The notes: a model not told the origin generated them from the letters alone. Shown: positions 22,713 to 32,700, counted from the first letter of the stretch. The stretch: 38,643 bases of DNA from an uncultured Tenacibaculum sp. (GCA_937922085.1 CAKZVD010000058.1:1-38643), one strand, 5' to 3'. A program made the numbers and translations.

Positions 22713-23954
22713 ATGTTCGAATCTTTTAGTATCGTATTTACAATTTCTGCGCTTTTAGGTTATATCAATTATAAATGGATAAAATTACCTACAACCATTG
22801 GGCTCATGATTTTAAGTTTGTTATTGGTAATTCCTATAACATTTAGCGAGAAACTATTTCCAGAGTTTTATAACTTCTTTTGTGATATAATTATCAATGC
22901 AGATTTTAAAACGCTATTACTAGATGGTATTTTAAGTTTTATGCTTTTTGCAGGAGCATTACATGTAAACATAGCTGCTTTAGCACATGAGAAAAAATCT
23001 ATTTTATTATTTGCAACCTTAAGTGTTTTAATATCTACTTTTATTGTAGGTGGTGGAGTTTATTTTGCGGCTAGTTTAGTAGGATTAAAACTTCCTTTTA
23101 TTCATAGTTTATTATTCGGAGCATTAATATCGCCTACAGATCCTATTGCGGTAATGGCGATATTAAAGAAGGCAAATATAGCAGAGAGCTTAGGTATAAA
23201 GATAGAAGGAGAATCTTTGTTTAATGATGGTATAGGAGTGGTTGTTTTTTCTGGTATTGCTTTAATAGCAGAAGCAACAGGACTTCATAACCAAGCTGAG
23301 TTAGGAAAAGAAATAGGAGTTTTGTTTTTAGAAGAGGCAGTAGGCGGAATAGTGTACGGTTTAATTATAGGTTTTATAGGCTTAAAACTGATACAATCAT
23401 TAAAAGAGAATTCAAATTTAGCGGTAATAATTAGTTTAGCTGTAGTTATGGGAGGTTATGCCGGATCACAGATGTTACACACCTCTGGTCCATTAGCAAT
23501 GGTTGTTGCAGGGATGTTTATAGGAAATAAAATAAATATTAATGCCAATAAAAGCGAACTTCAAAAAACATTAAATGAATTTTGGGAAATATTAGACCAA
23601 GTATTTAACGGAATTTTGTTTGTTTTAATAGGCTTGGCTTTTCATTTATTGCATTTTAATAATGAATTTATAATACTAGGATTGGCTAGTGTTATTATTG
23701 TATTATTAGCACGTTTCGTATCTGTATTGTTACCTTATTCATTATTAAAGCATGAAGAAACTACACCATTAAAAACAGTGTCAATTTTAACATGGGGTGG
23801 TTTACGAGGTGGTATTTCTATTGCGTTAGCATTAAGTTTAAATGCAAATCAATCGGGTAATTTAATTTTGCATATTACATATATGGTAGTTCTTTTTTCA
23901 ATTGTAGTTCAAGGATTAAGTATAGGAAAATTGGTTAAAAAATTATATAAATAG
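22713..23954 (+). CDS. Na+(K+)/H+ antiporter, CPA1 (NhaP-like) family
   Basis: A 413-residue inner-membrane protein with about 11-12 hydrophobic helices. The ion-binding helix contains GALISPTDPIAVMAILK, and the next helix contains EGESLFNDGIGVVVF, both classical in CPA1 exchangers. LTWGGLRGGISIALALSL near the C-terminus is also diagnostic. It exchanges monovalent cations for protons and so controls pH and salt balance. It has no long cytoplasmic tail. It ends the plus-strand cluster and is followed by a palindromic repeat and a terminator. Confidence 0.93.
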   Translation: MFESFSIVFTISALLGYINYKWIKLPTTIGLMILSLLLVIPITFSEKLFPEFYNFFCDIIINADFKTLLLDGILSFMLFAGALHVNIAALAHEKKSILLFATLSVLISTFIVGGGVYFAASLVGLKLPFIHSLLFGALISPTDPIAVMAILKKANIAESLGIKIEGESLFNDGIGVVVFSGIALIAEATGLHNQAELGKEIGVLFLEEAVGGIVYGLIIGFIGLKLIQSLKENSNLAVIISLAVVMGGYAGSQMLHTSGPLAMVVAGMFIGNKININANKSELQKTLNEFWEILDQVFNGILFVLIGLAFHLLHFNNEFIILGLASVIIVLLARFVSVLLPYSLLKHEETTPLKTVSILTWGGLRGGISIALALSLNANQSGNLILHITYMVVLFSIVVQGLSIGKLVKKLYK

Positions 23955-24020
23955 TTTCATAGTACATGACAAAAACAACTAAAATCCATGTAAAAAACTG
24001 ATTATTATGTTTTTAAATTT

Positions 24021-24053
24021 AGACCTCACAGGTTTTAAAAACCTGTGAGGTCT
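24021..24053. repeat. Perfect 16-bp-arm palindrome (REP-like)
   Basis: The arms AGACCTCACAGGTTTT (24021-24036) and AAAACCTGTGAGGTCT (24038-24053) match perfectly around one base. No T run follows on either side in the manner of a terminator. Similar GACCTCACAGG palindromes are, as far as I recall, scattered in Flavobacteriia genomes, so it may be a dispersed repeat; the count in this genome cannot be seen here. Confidence 0.6.
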
Positions 24054-24131
24054 TCAAAATTAAGTTATTGAAAAATATAGACTAATTTTTGTCACATACT
24101 TAGAAATAGTTTATTAAAATAATAAACATGT

Positions 24132-24158
24132 AAAAACACACCTTTAAGGTGTGTTTTT
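24132..24158. terminator. Terminator hairpin downstream of antiporter gene
   Basis: A 13-bp stem (24132-24144 with 24146-24158) formally has a 1-nt loop (in practice 11 bp with a 5-nt loop), followed by T-rich sequence. It lies about 180 bp after the antiporter stop and about 70 bp before the next plus-strand gene. Confidence 0.7.
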
Positions 24159-24226
24159 TGTTTTTAAATAGATATTGTTATGGTATTTATGATTAGATTT
24201 ATTGTTCTAAAATTAAAATACTTTAA

Positions 24227-25459
24227 ATGAGAAGTACAATTACATCCCTATTATTACTAACAACAGTTTGTTGTTTTGCTCAAAAAAGAAAAGCTAAAAA
24301 AGGTAAATATATTTTCGAATTAAAAGAAACCTCCATAATACAGGTAGGTAGTGGTGAAAATCTATTTTTTGATTATGATGGCGATGGCGATCAAGATTTA
24401 ATTATTGCGGGTTATAATGAACGACTAATGAACGGGTCTAAATCGCATACTTTTTTATATAAAAATGATGGAAAAGGAAATTTTACACAAGACAAGAGAT
24501 CTACTTTTATGGGAGTTGAATATGGAAGTATAGATGTTGCTGATATCGATAATGATGGTGATTTAGATTTGGTGATCACTGGACAAGATTTAAAAAGAGG
24601 AGCCAAGTTTGGTGTAGAGGTATATAAAAATGAAAAAGGAATCTTTAAAAAAATTAAAACAATTCGCCCGTTAGACAGCTATTCATATCCAACATATGCA
24701 GGTTTTATAAATGCAAATAATGATAAGTATATTGATTTGCTGATAGAAAAAGATAACAGTATAGAGGTTTATTTTAATACTAAGCGAGGAGATTTCTTAA
24801 TGAAAAGTAAATTAAGAGGTATTGAAAAGGCATTTTCATATGGTATTGTTCCTTTTGATATAGATAATGATGGAGATGATGATATATTAGTTCAGGGAGA
24901 GGATGAAAACTATGAGTTTACAACAAAGGTGTATCAAAATAAGTTAGGTAGATTTACGTCAGTTCCGCATACATTTAAAAATACCTATCAAGGAATTGTT
25001 GAGTTGGTAGATTTAAATGATGATAAAAAACAAGATGTTTTTATGAGTAACATTGGAAATAGTTTAGAGGAGGTTACAGGAAACTCAGGAACCAAAAATT
25101 CGTTTTTTTATATGAGTCAAACAGATAATTCATTTAAAGAAATTCCATCGAATGTTCATAAATATAATTTAGGAGCTTCTTGTTTTGTAGATTTAGATAA
25201 TGACAACGATAAAGATTTAATTATGATGGGTAGCAGACGAAAGGTTAAAAACTCGAATGAATCGGAAGATGCCGTTGATATTTATATAAATCATAACGGA
25301 ACTTATAAATTATACAGACAAAACGCATTTCAGTTTTTAAGACAAGCAACTATTAAAGCTACAGATATTGATGGCGATGGTGATAATGATGTTTTAATTA
25401 CAGGGTTTAAAGATGGGGATGTACCTAGAACCATGTTGTATTTTAATAAATTGAAGTAA
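24227..25459 (+). CDS. Secreted FG-GAP/VCBS repeat protein (paralogue 1)
   Basis: A 410-residue protein with a signal peptide (about 1-19, ending CCFAQ). Repeated Ca2+-binding-like loops of the DxDxDxD/G type are visible: DYDGDGDQDLIIAG, DIDNDGDLDLVITG, DIDNDGDDDILVQG, DLDNDNDKDLIMMG and DIDGDGDNDVLITG. These are the blades of an FG-GAP/VCBS beta-propeller. Such proteins bind ligands or surfaces outside the cytoplasm. No T9SS tail is present. It is strongly similar to the product at 26240-27448 along its whole length, so the two come from a duplication. The role is unknown. Confidence 0.85.
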   Translation: MRSTITSLLLLTTVCCFAQKRKAKKGKYIFELKETSIIQVGSGENLFFDYDGDGDQDLIIAGYNERLMNGSKSHTFLYKNDGKGNFTQDKRSTFMGVEYGSIDVADIDNDGDLDLVITGQDLKRGAKFGVEVYKNEKGIFKKIKTIRPLDSYSYPTYAGFINANNDKYIDLLIEKDNSIEVYFNTKRGDFLMKSKLRGIEKAFSYGIVPFDIDNDGDDDILVQGEDENYEFTTKVYQNKLGRFTSVPHTFKNTYQGIVELVDLNDDKKQDVFMSNIGNSLEEVTGNSGTKNSFFYMSQTDNSFKEIPSNVHKYNLGASCFVDLDNDNDKDLIMMGSRRKVKNSNESEDAVDIYINHNGTYKLYRQNAFQFLRQATIKATDIDGDGDNDVLITGFKDGDVPRTMLYFNKLK

Positions 25460-25468
25460 TTATTTAAG

Positions 25469-26229
25469 ATGGGAAAAAAGTTTTAATTTCTTTATTAATA
25501 TTCATCATTTTTTCCTGTTCTAAAAAAGAGAAAGAAATAATACCATTTTTAAAAACAAACTATAGTTTTAATGAGAGAGTATTAAATTATTTTAGAGAGA
25601 TTTATTATGTAAAGTCATCTGAACAAGTTGATGTAAAAATAGAAGAACTAAATGTATTAGATGTCGAGCACAAAGAGTTAATATCAGAAATAGATAATAC
25701 TATTCTGAGTGATAATTCAGATTTTAAGAGTTTACTATTACGATGTGATAAAATACTTCTTAAGCTTGAAGCTATAGTTAAATATAGAGATGATTTTTCT
25801 ATAGAGAACCTTTCTAATGTTGAAAGTAATGATAAGTTTTTTCAATTAAATTTAATAAAAAACAAACTTGTAATTGCTATGTCTTATGCATTTGAATATG
25901 CAAGTCAGACTTGGACGAATTGTGGTTTTAGAAAATTAGATAGTATTAATACTAATATTATAAATAATAAAAATAACCGTGTCCAAATTAATTTGTCGTC
26001 AGACATACTTCAAAAAACACCAAGTAAAAGAGTTGTAATGATAGATCAGGTTATGTATAAAGGAAAAGAAAAAAAGTTAAATTACACATTGATTAATGAT
26101 TATACTTTTGCGAATATCTTATTAGATTCATTGGCAGATGGAAAATATAAATTAAAAGGGAAGGTTAAAATTTATAATAGAAATGGAGAATTTGATATGC
26201 CTTTTGAAGAAAAATTTGAGATTAAATAA
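25469..26229 (+). pseudogene. Lipoprotein gene disrupted by a frameshift at an A6 run
   Basis: ATG at 25469 opens MGKKF and meets a TAA at 25484. The next frame, joined at the A run (25474-25479), reads KKVLISLLIFIIFSCSKKEK, a perfect lipoprotein signal with the lipobox IFSC. It then continues unbroken to 26229 (about 253 residues). One extra A would restore the frame. The rest has a helical middle part (EELNVLDVEHKELISEID ...) and a beta-rich end (RVVMIDQVMYKGKEKKLNYT, GKYKLKGKVKIYN). The family is not recognised. An internal ATG at 25879 could make a 116-residue fragment without the signal. This is a recent inactivation, phase variation or sequence error. Confidence 0.7.
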
Positions 26230-26239
26230 AAAGCACCCT

Positions 26240-27448
26240 ATGAAAATAAAAATAATACTCGTTTTTTTAACAGTAAGCTCTTTTGCACAAACAAAAGGGA
26301 AGTTTGTTTTTGAGTTAAAAGAAACCTATATAATTAATGTAGGGGATTCCAACAATCATTTTTTTGATTATGATTTAGATGGAGATCTTGATTTAATAAT
26401 ATCTGGATATAATAAACATATAGCTGAAGATTCTAATACACATACTTTTTTATATAATAATGACGGTAAGGGTAATTTTACTAAAGATGAAAGATCTTCT
26501 TTTATGAGAATTGAATATGGGAAAATTGATGTTGCTGATATAAATAATGACAGCTACTTAGATGTCGTAATTACAGGACAAGAATTGAATAAAAAGAGAG
26601 AAGATGGTATTGTAATTTATAAAAATGAAAAAGGTGTTTTTAAGAAGATTCAAAAAATTAAACCAAAATCAACTAATGGTTATTCATCCTATGCTGGTTT
26701 TATAAATGTAAATAAAGATAAGTATATAGATTTATTAATTGAAAGGGACAGTAACATTGAATATTATGTTAATGATAAAAAAGGTAATTTTATATTTAAA
26801 GGAGAATTAAAAGGAGCAGGAGATGTTTATGAATATGGAGTAGTACCTTTTGATATGGATAACGATGGAGACGATGAGGTGTTATTACAAGGAGAAGAAT
26901 TAGTTTACGGAGATACGCCAACAATTAAAAATAATAGTTTGTTTTTTAAAAATGAAGAAAAAGGATACACGTCAGTAAATCATGTGTTTAAAGAAACAAA
27001 TCAAGGGCTTGTAGAAGTTGTAGATATTGATAACGATGGAGATCAAGATGTATTTATGACCAACATAGGAAGTATAGAAAAACATTTTGACAAATCAGTA
27101 TTTTATATAAATACTTCAAAAGGATTTAAAATGGTAGAAAATGAGATAATGGTATATAATATAGGTACTACTTGTTTTTCTGATTTAGATAATGATGGTG
27201 ATAAAGATTTAATTATTTTAGGAGGAAGAAAAGGGATAGAAAAATCAGATTATTATGTGGAAGCAATAGACATTTATGAAAATGATAAAGGAACTTTTAA
27301 ATTGTTTAAAGCAAATGCATTTCCTTATTTAGATCAAAATTCTATTAATACTGCTGATGTAGATGGTGATGGAGATCAGGATGTCTTATTAACTGGTTAT
27401 GAAGGAGAAAATACTAAAACTAGATTGTATATAAATATGTTTAAATAA
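26240..27448 (+). CDS. Secreted FG-GAP/VCBS repeat protein (paralogue 2)
   Basis: The start is placed at 26240 because MKIKIILVFLTVSSFAQ is a signal peptide; an earlier in-frame start at 26183 would add codons inside the previous gene. It encodes 402 residues. Metal-loop motifs include DYDLDGDLDLIISG, DMDNDGDDEVLLQG, DIDNDGDQDVFMTN, DLDNDGDKDLIILG and DVDGDGDQDVLLTG. It aligns with the product at 24227-25459 end to end. The gene follows the disrupted lipoprotein by 10 bp and precedes a dioxygenase-like gene by 13 bp. The role is unknown; extracellular binding is inferred from the fold. Confidence 0.85.
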   Translation: MKIKIILVFLTVSSFAQTKGKFVFELKETYIINVGDSNNHFFDYDLDGDLDLIISGYNKHIAEDSNTHTFLYNNDGKGNFTKDERSSFMRIEYGKIDVADINNDSYLDVVITGQELNKKREDGIVIYKNEKGVFKKIQKIKPKSTNGYSSYAGFINVNKDKYIDLLIERDSNIEYYVNDKKGNFIFKGELKGAGDVYEYGVVPFDMDNDGDDEVLLQGEELVYGDTPTIKNNSLFFKNEEKGYTSVNHVFKETNQGLVEVVDIDNDGDQDVFMTNIGSIEKHFDKSVFYINTSKGFKMVENEIMVYNIGTTCFSDLDNDGDKDLIILGGRKGIEKSDYYVEAIDIYENDKGTFKLFKANAFPYLDQNSINTADVDGDGDQDVLLTGYEGENTKTRLYINMFK

Positions 27449-27461
27449 AATTTTAGATTCG

Positions 27462-28682
27462 ATGGAGAAAGAAAATAGAATATCAAAAGATAAAAACATT
27501 TTAATTGTTTTAAATAAACAAGAAAAGGAATCTGAGGATTTAAAGTATTTAAAAGAGAATTTTTGTGGGGTAGTTATTAACGAATTACCAGAAGATTTAT
27601 CTATTTATAAGAATGAAAAAATATATGCTTGTGGAGATATTAATGGTATAGATACTCATAAAAGTATAATACATATTATAAAAGACGTATCTGTTAATTA
27701 TAAAGAACTATTAAGTAAAGAAAATTATAAAGAAGTAGAGTTAGGAGCAGTACCAATTGTAATTAATGAAACAGGTGTTTTTTTAAGACAATTATTTAAC
27801 GGAGACAATTATTTTGAAAAAATTGAATCTGAGCATGAATTTCAGGAGTTAACTGAATCGAATAAAAATTCAACAGCTTTAAGAAAAGGAATTTATTTAA
27901 CAGAAGTAACAAAAGAAGAAAATGAAAAGAGAGAAGAGATCTTAAATTTTAATCTTTTAAGATGTTCGAGCAATTTAACGGGCGCTTCAGATAATTTTCG
28001 CGAAACCGATAGGCAAATTATTAATTCATTAAATGAAATTATAAAATATACATTTGAAGAAGAAACAAGTTTAAACCATGTACTAGCTCAGATTTATCAG
28101 AATAAAAAGAAAGAAAATAATAAAGAAGTAAAGGCAAAAATAAAAGCACATTCAGATAAAACAAAAGACATGCCTAAAGAAGGTATTATAGCTTTTTGTA
28201 CTTTTTATGACACTTCTAATTTTCAAAGTTTATCACCATCTAAAACAGATAGATTTGATTGGTGTTATAAAAAAACAAGTGGATTAACAAAATTACATTT
28301 TAAGTTGAAAGGTAATGTTAAAGATGATTCCTTAAAAAAAGAGTTTAGTGTAACCTTATATCCTAATTCAGTTTTTTTAATACCACTTTCTACTAACAGA
28401 TTATATACTCATGAAATTAGACCTTCGGTATTAAATATTGATAGAATACCAACAAGAATGGGATATGTAGTTCGTTGTTCTAATTTACAAGGAGTTTATG
28501 TAAATAATCAAACTTTTATAAAAGAGAATGGAGAATTAGTGAAGTTAGAAGAGATGACAGAAGAAACAATGCTTAATTTACGAGATTCTTATTATAAAGA
28601 AAATAGAACTATTGATGCTGTAAAATATGGTAAAATTCATTTTAGTATGAATTCAGGAGATTATAAAAAACCAATTTATTAA
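27462..28682 (+). CDS. AlkB-like 2-oxoglutarate/Fe(II) dioxygenase with unknown N-terminal region
   Basis: A 406-residue protein without a signal peptide. Residues about 200-345 hold a plausible dioxygenase core: the iron ligands HSD (His230/Asp232) in KAHSDKTKD and His317 in LYTHEIRP, and the 2-oxoglutarate Arg338 in GYVVRCS. The neighbour at 28688 shows the same pattern, which strengthens the call. Residues 1-160 have no recognised family; LLRCSSNLTGASDNFRETDR (165-184) is a striking segment. After the core there is a roughly 60-residue C-terminal extension (FIKENGELVKLEEMTEE ... FSMNSGDYKK) also shared with the neighbour. The substrate is unknown; nucleic acid, protein or small molecules are all possible in this family. 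Confidence 0.65.
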   Translation: MEKENRISKDKNILIVLNKQEKESEDLKYLKENFCGVVINELPEDLSIYKNEKIYACGDINGIDTHKSIIHIIKDVSVNYKELLSKENYKEVELGAVPIVINETGVFLRQLFNGDNYFEKIESEHEFQELTESNKNSTALRKGIYLTEVTKEENEKREEILNFNLLRCSSNLTGASDNFRETDRQIINSLNEIIKYTFEEETSLNHVLAQIYQNKKKENNKEVKAKIKAHSDKTKDMPKEGIIAFCTFYDTSNFQSLSPSKTDRFDWCYKKTSGLTKLHFKLKGNVKDDSLKKEFSVTLYPNSVFLIPLSTNRLYTHEIRPSVLNIDRIPTRMGYVVRCSNLQGVYVNNQTFIKENGELVKLEEMTEETMLNLRDSYYKENRTIDAVKYGKIHFSMNSGDYKKPIY

Positions 28683-28687
28683 TTAGA

Positions 28688-29470
28688 ATGATGAAAGATT
28701 TTGAGTTTTTAAAAATAGAACTTCCATTTGAAGATAATTTATTTGAAATCTTATCAAATTCTGTTGAGTTTAAAAAAACGGGTAAAGGGCGTTTAGGAAA
28801 TCACTTAGTAGATGTAACAGAAAAAGGAATTCCAATAGTTAGAACAACAACAGAATACGACATAGCAGCAGGTAACTTTTTAAAAAAACATCATACAATA
28901 ATATCAGAAATTAATAATCAAATACAAGAATCTGATTTAAATTTACCTGAATTATGTTTTAATAATGCGCTTATTGAAGTATATGAAAGTAAATATAAAA
29001 AGATGAAGTATCATTCTGATCAAAGTTTAGATTTAGATTCTGAATCTTATATAGCTCTTTTTTCATGTTATGAAAACCCAGAAAAATTAAATGAAAACAC
29101 ATTTAGAAAGTTAAAAATTAAAGATAAAATAACAGAATAAGAATCAGAGATAGTATTATCACATAACTCTGTTGTGTTATTTTCTACTTTAACGAATAAA
29201 CAGTTTTATCATAAAATTGTTTTAGAAACAATGTCTAATAACGAAGAAAATAAATGGTTAGGAATTACATTTAGAAAATCAAAAACATTTATTACTGTAA
29301 AAAATGATACAGCTTATTTTGAAAATGGAGAATTATTACAATTAGCAACCGAACAAGAAAAAAGAAACTTTTTTATGTTAAGAGGAGAAGAAAATAGATC
29401 GTTAAATTTTATGTATCCAACTTTAAAGTATACAATTAGTAAAGGAGATTTAATGCTGCCTAAATTATAA
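28688..29470 (+). pseudogene. AlkB-like dioxygenase split by one in-frame stop
   Basis: The frame from ATG 28688 runs to TAA at 29138-29140 (150 residues). In the same frame it reopens at once as ESEIVLSHNSVVLFS and continues to 29470. Without the stop the protein would be 260 residues. Iron ligands His109 and Asp111 (YHSDQ) lie before the stop; His175 (FYHK) and Arg196 (GITFRKS) lie after it, so the truncated product cannot bind iron or cosubstrate properly. It is homologous to the C-terminal part of the gene at 27462 and lies 5 bp after it. The GTG at 29174 might start a 98-residue fragment, but no signal supports that. Confidence 0.72.
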
Positions 29471-29553
29471 AACCATTGTTTAGGGTGTTTAGTTAGTATG
29501 TTGATTTTTAAGTTTTTTAGAGTGGTGGAAATGAATATTAATTCTATAAAAAC

Positions 29554-29585
29554 AAAGCCATTCAATAAGTTGAATGACTTTATTT
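29554..29585 (+). terminator. Probable terminator between convergent genes
   Basis: AAAG and CATTCAA (29554-29565) pair with TTGAATG and CTTT (29570-29581) with one internal mismatch and a 4-nt loop, followed by TTATTT. The stem could serve transcripts from both sides. The rest of the 29471-29717 gap has only a short minus-strand open stretch (about 29580-29695) ending KRALGK that cannot be supported as a gene. Confidence 0.55.
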
Positions 29586-29717
29586 ACCAAGCGCTCTTTT
29601 AACATTAAACCAAACTGTAATTTCAATAACGCTTTTTGTTAAATAAATTAAGAATCTCTTAGTTATAAAATTACTATAAATAACATAAGTTGTTTAACTA
29701 GGATTCCTCTCATTATC

Positions 29718-32700
29718 TTACTTTTTAATAATTGTTGATTTTAAACCATTAGAGAAAATTAAATGATAACTACCAGAAGGTAAGGTGGAAATGTTAATTT
29801 TAGAAGTGTTACCAGATAATAACTCTTCTGAAAGGACATTAACTAATATCCAGTTTATGTTGTTCGCTGGTAAATTTGAAATATACACTTCATTTTTTGC
29901 CGGATTAGGGTAAACAACAAATTCTGAATCATTTCTTTCATTATCTATAGTAGATGAACGAAGAAAATTGTTGCCTACAAGAATTTTAATTGATTTTTCA
30001 GTTTCTACTCCTTTATTATCAAAAGCAACAATTTTAATTGTTCTATTACCTGCAGGAGCTGTTCTGTAAGAAAATTCATAATGCGCAACAGTTCTAACGT
30101 GTAATAATTGTTTGCCGTCATAAAATTCAACTTTCGAAATACTTCCATCGTTATCTGTTGGATTTGCTAACATATAAACATTTTGTCCTAAAGTATATCT
30201 TTGATTGTTTTTTGGAAAAGTAACAGCTAAACTAGGAGGGGTATTGTTTGAAGTAACACTAATTTCAACTGATTTTTCAGTTTTATCACCTTTATCGTCA
30301 AAAGCAATAATTTTAATTGTTCTATTACCTACAGGAGCTGTTCTGTAAGAAAATTCATAAGGCGCAACAGTTCTACTATGTAAAAATTGTGAACCATCAT
30401 AAAATTCAACCTTAGAAATACTTCCATCAGTATCAGACGGGTTTACTAGCATATAAACATTTTGACCTACTATATATTTCTGATTATTTTTTGGAAAAGT
30501 AATAGCTAAACTAGGAGGAATGTTGTTTGAAATGATACTAATTTCAACTGATTTTTCAGTTTTAGCACCTTTATTATCAAAAGCAACAATTTTAATTATT
30601 CTATTACCTGCTGGGGCTGTTTTGTAAGAAAATTCGTAAGGAGAAGTGGTTCTACTATGTAATAATTGAGTTCCATCATAAAACTCAACTTTAGAGATAC
30701 TTCCATCAATATCAGATGGGTTTACTAACATATAAACATTTTGCCCTAAAACATACTTTTGGTTGTTTTTTGGGTAAGTAATAGCTAAACTAGGAGGAGT
30801 ATTGTTTGCACCTGTATCAGGATTTGTTTCTAAATTAAAAGTATCTGAATTAAAACTAGCACCAGCTTTAGGAAAGTTTTTACCAAATTCAACCGCACCA
30901 ACATCAGGAGATGAACCTACATGACCTTCAGTAATACCAAAAATATTTCTTCCTTTATTTATAGGAGAAGTACCAGGTTTAAGGTTAAAGTTTCCTTTTG
31001 AAGGATTAACAAAAATACTATTCGCTTGGTTACGTGCATATCTTATTTCATTTTGGTTGTTAATTGATCTAAGTATACCAGCTCCTGGCGCATTTTCAGA
31101 ATCTTTAGCACCAGCATCTAAAAGGTTATTCCACATTCTTACATTCGTAAATTTACCAGTACCTTCATTACCTATTCTTTGCCAAGCAGTAACGCCTCTA
31201 TCACAATTATACATAGTATTGTTATAAAAATATGCATTTTCAACATGAGTAAAACGCGGACCTAAATATACAAATGTACCTTCAGGGTCTACATCCGTTT
31301 TAAAATTGTAAACAATATTATGGTGTACTGTATAATTAGAACATCCTTCTAAATAAAATGCTAAAACAAATTGTTTTAAATTTCTCCATGGAAGAGTATT
31401 ACTGTCATGAATTAAATTGTAAGCAAACTCAGAACCTTTTAAATCGAGTACATTACCCCAATCACCTCCATTAGTAGCTTGAATAGAACCTGCATCTTGT
31501 CCCATTTTCATACAATCATAAAGATCATTGTGTGTTACTTTCATACTTCCATTAGTACGAATATGAAACCTACCTGTTGAACCTAAAGTACTTCGAGTTA
31601 CAATAGTATTCTCTCCAAAATTTTGTACAGAAGATGTAAACTGACCTATCCATCCTAAATCTTCTAGTCTACAATTTTCAATTTTATTATTTCTTCCTTT
31701 ATTAACAAAAACACCATGTCCCCAACTATGAGCTATATAACTATCTTTAAAAAGGTTATTACTACCTTCTATAAAAATACCTCCTTGTTCTCTTTTTGAA
31801 ACAGCGTATCCAGATCGAGTAAAAAATGGCCATAAATATTGAACAGAAGATTTTAATATTTTACAACTATTTGTATTTACCATTTCTAAAGAAGCTGCAT
31901 GTATGTTAATTCCTTGAATAGTTACAGAACTTCTGTTTGTCAAATCAAAAGCAAATTTTCTTTTTTTAGCAGTAATGTTCATATTGTTTGGGTTTTTACC
32001 ACTCGGTGGTTTAAAGTAAATTTTGTTATTACTCTCAAACCATTCACCTTCCATATCTAATGCATTTAAATGAAAAATGTAACCATATCCTGTATCATCA
32101 GTAACAACAGGTTGTGCATTAATCCATTCTCTTGAAATAGCATCTATTTGAAGTTCTTTTCCGTTTGAAGAAATAATTGTTCCCATTGGGTTCATCCATT
32201 TTCTACCAGTAATTCCTCTAAATACTCCTCCTTTAAAATGATCTTTAGGAAAACCAGACAGATTTGGAAATACCACCCTTTTCCTTTTTTGTCCTTTACT
32301 TCCAGGAAAAGCTTCACAAGCCTCATATCCGGTTTGTTTATTCCTAGGATTCATCATTTCGTTAGTAGTATTGTTTGGCCATCTTGCCATTTTCTGACGT
32401 TTGTTATTAAGAAATAACATAGAAAATTGAGTTTCTCCACCACTAAAAGGCGCTTCATATATTCCAGAGCCTTGTTTACTAATTTTCCAGTTTTTTATAG
32501 GACTTGCACCAGATACAATAACTTTTTCATTATTATAATTTCTAAAGATTACATTATTATCTTTTACAATAACTTTTTCATAATAAACACCTCCTCGTAT
32601 AATACAAACATCGCCAGAGTTCATTACATCTGCTGCTTTTTGTATAGTTTTAAAGGGTTTGTTTAGTGTTCCAGTGTTTGAATCATCTCCTGTTTTTGAT

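Noticed and set aside
29138..29140. Stop-codon readthrough or recoding in the second dioxygenase
   Set aside because: No recoding signal or structured element is visible; a simple nonsense mutation is enough to explain the stop.
29580..29695. Short minus-strand open stretch ending KRALGK
   Set aside because: It has no start codon, is under 40 codons, and is not supported by a neighbouring gene.
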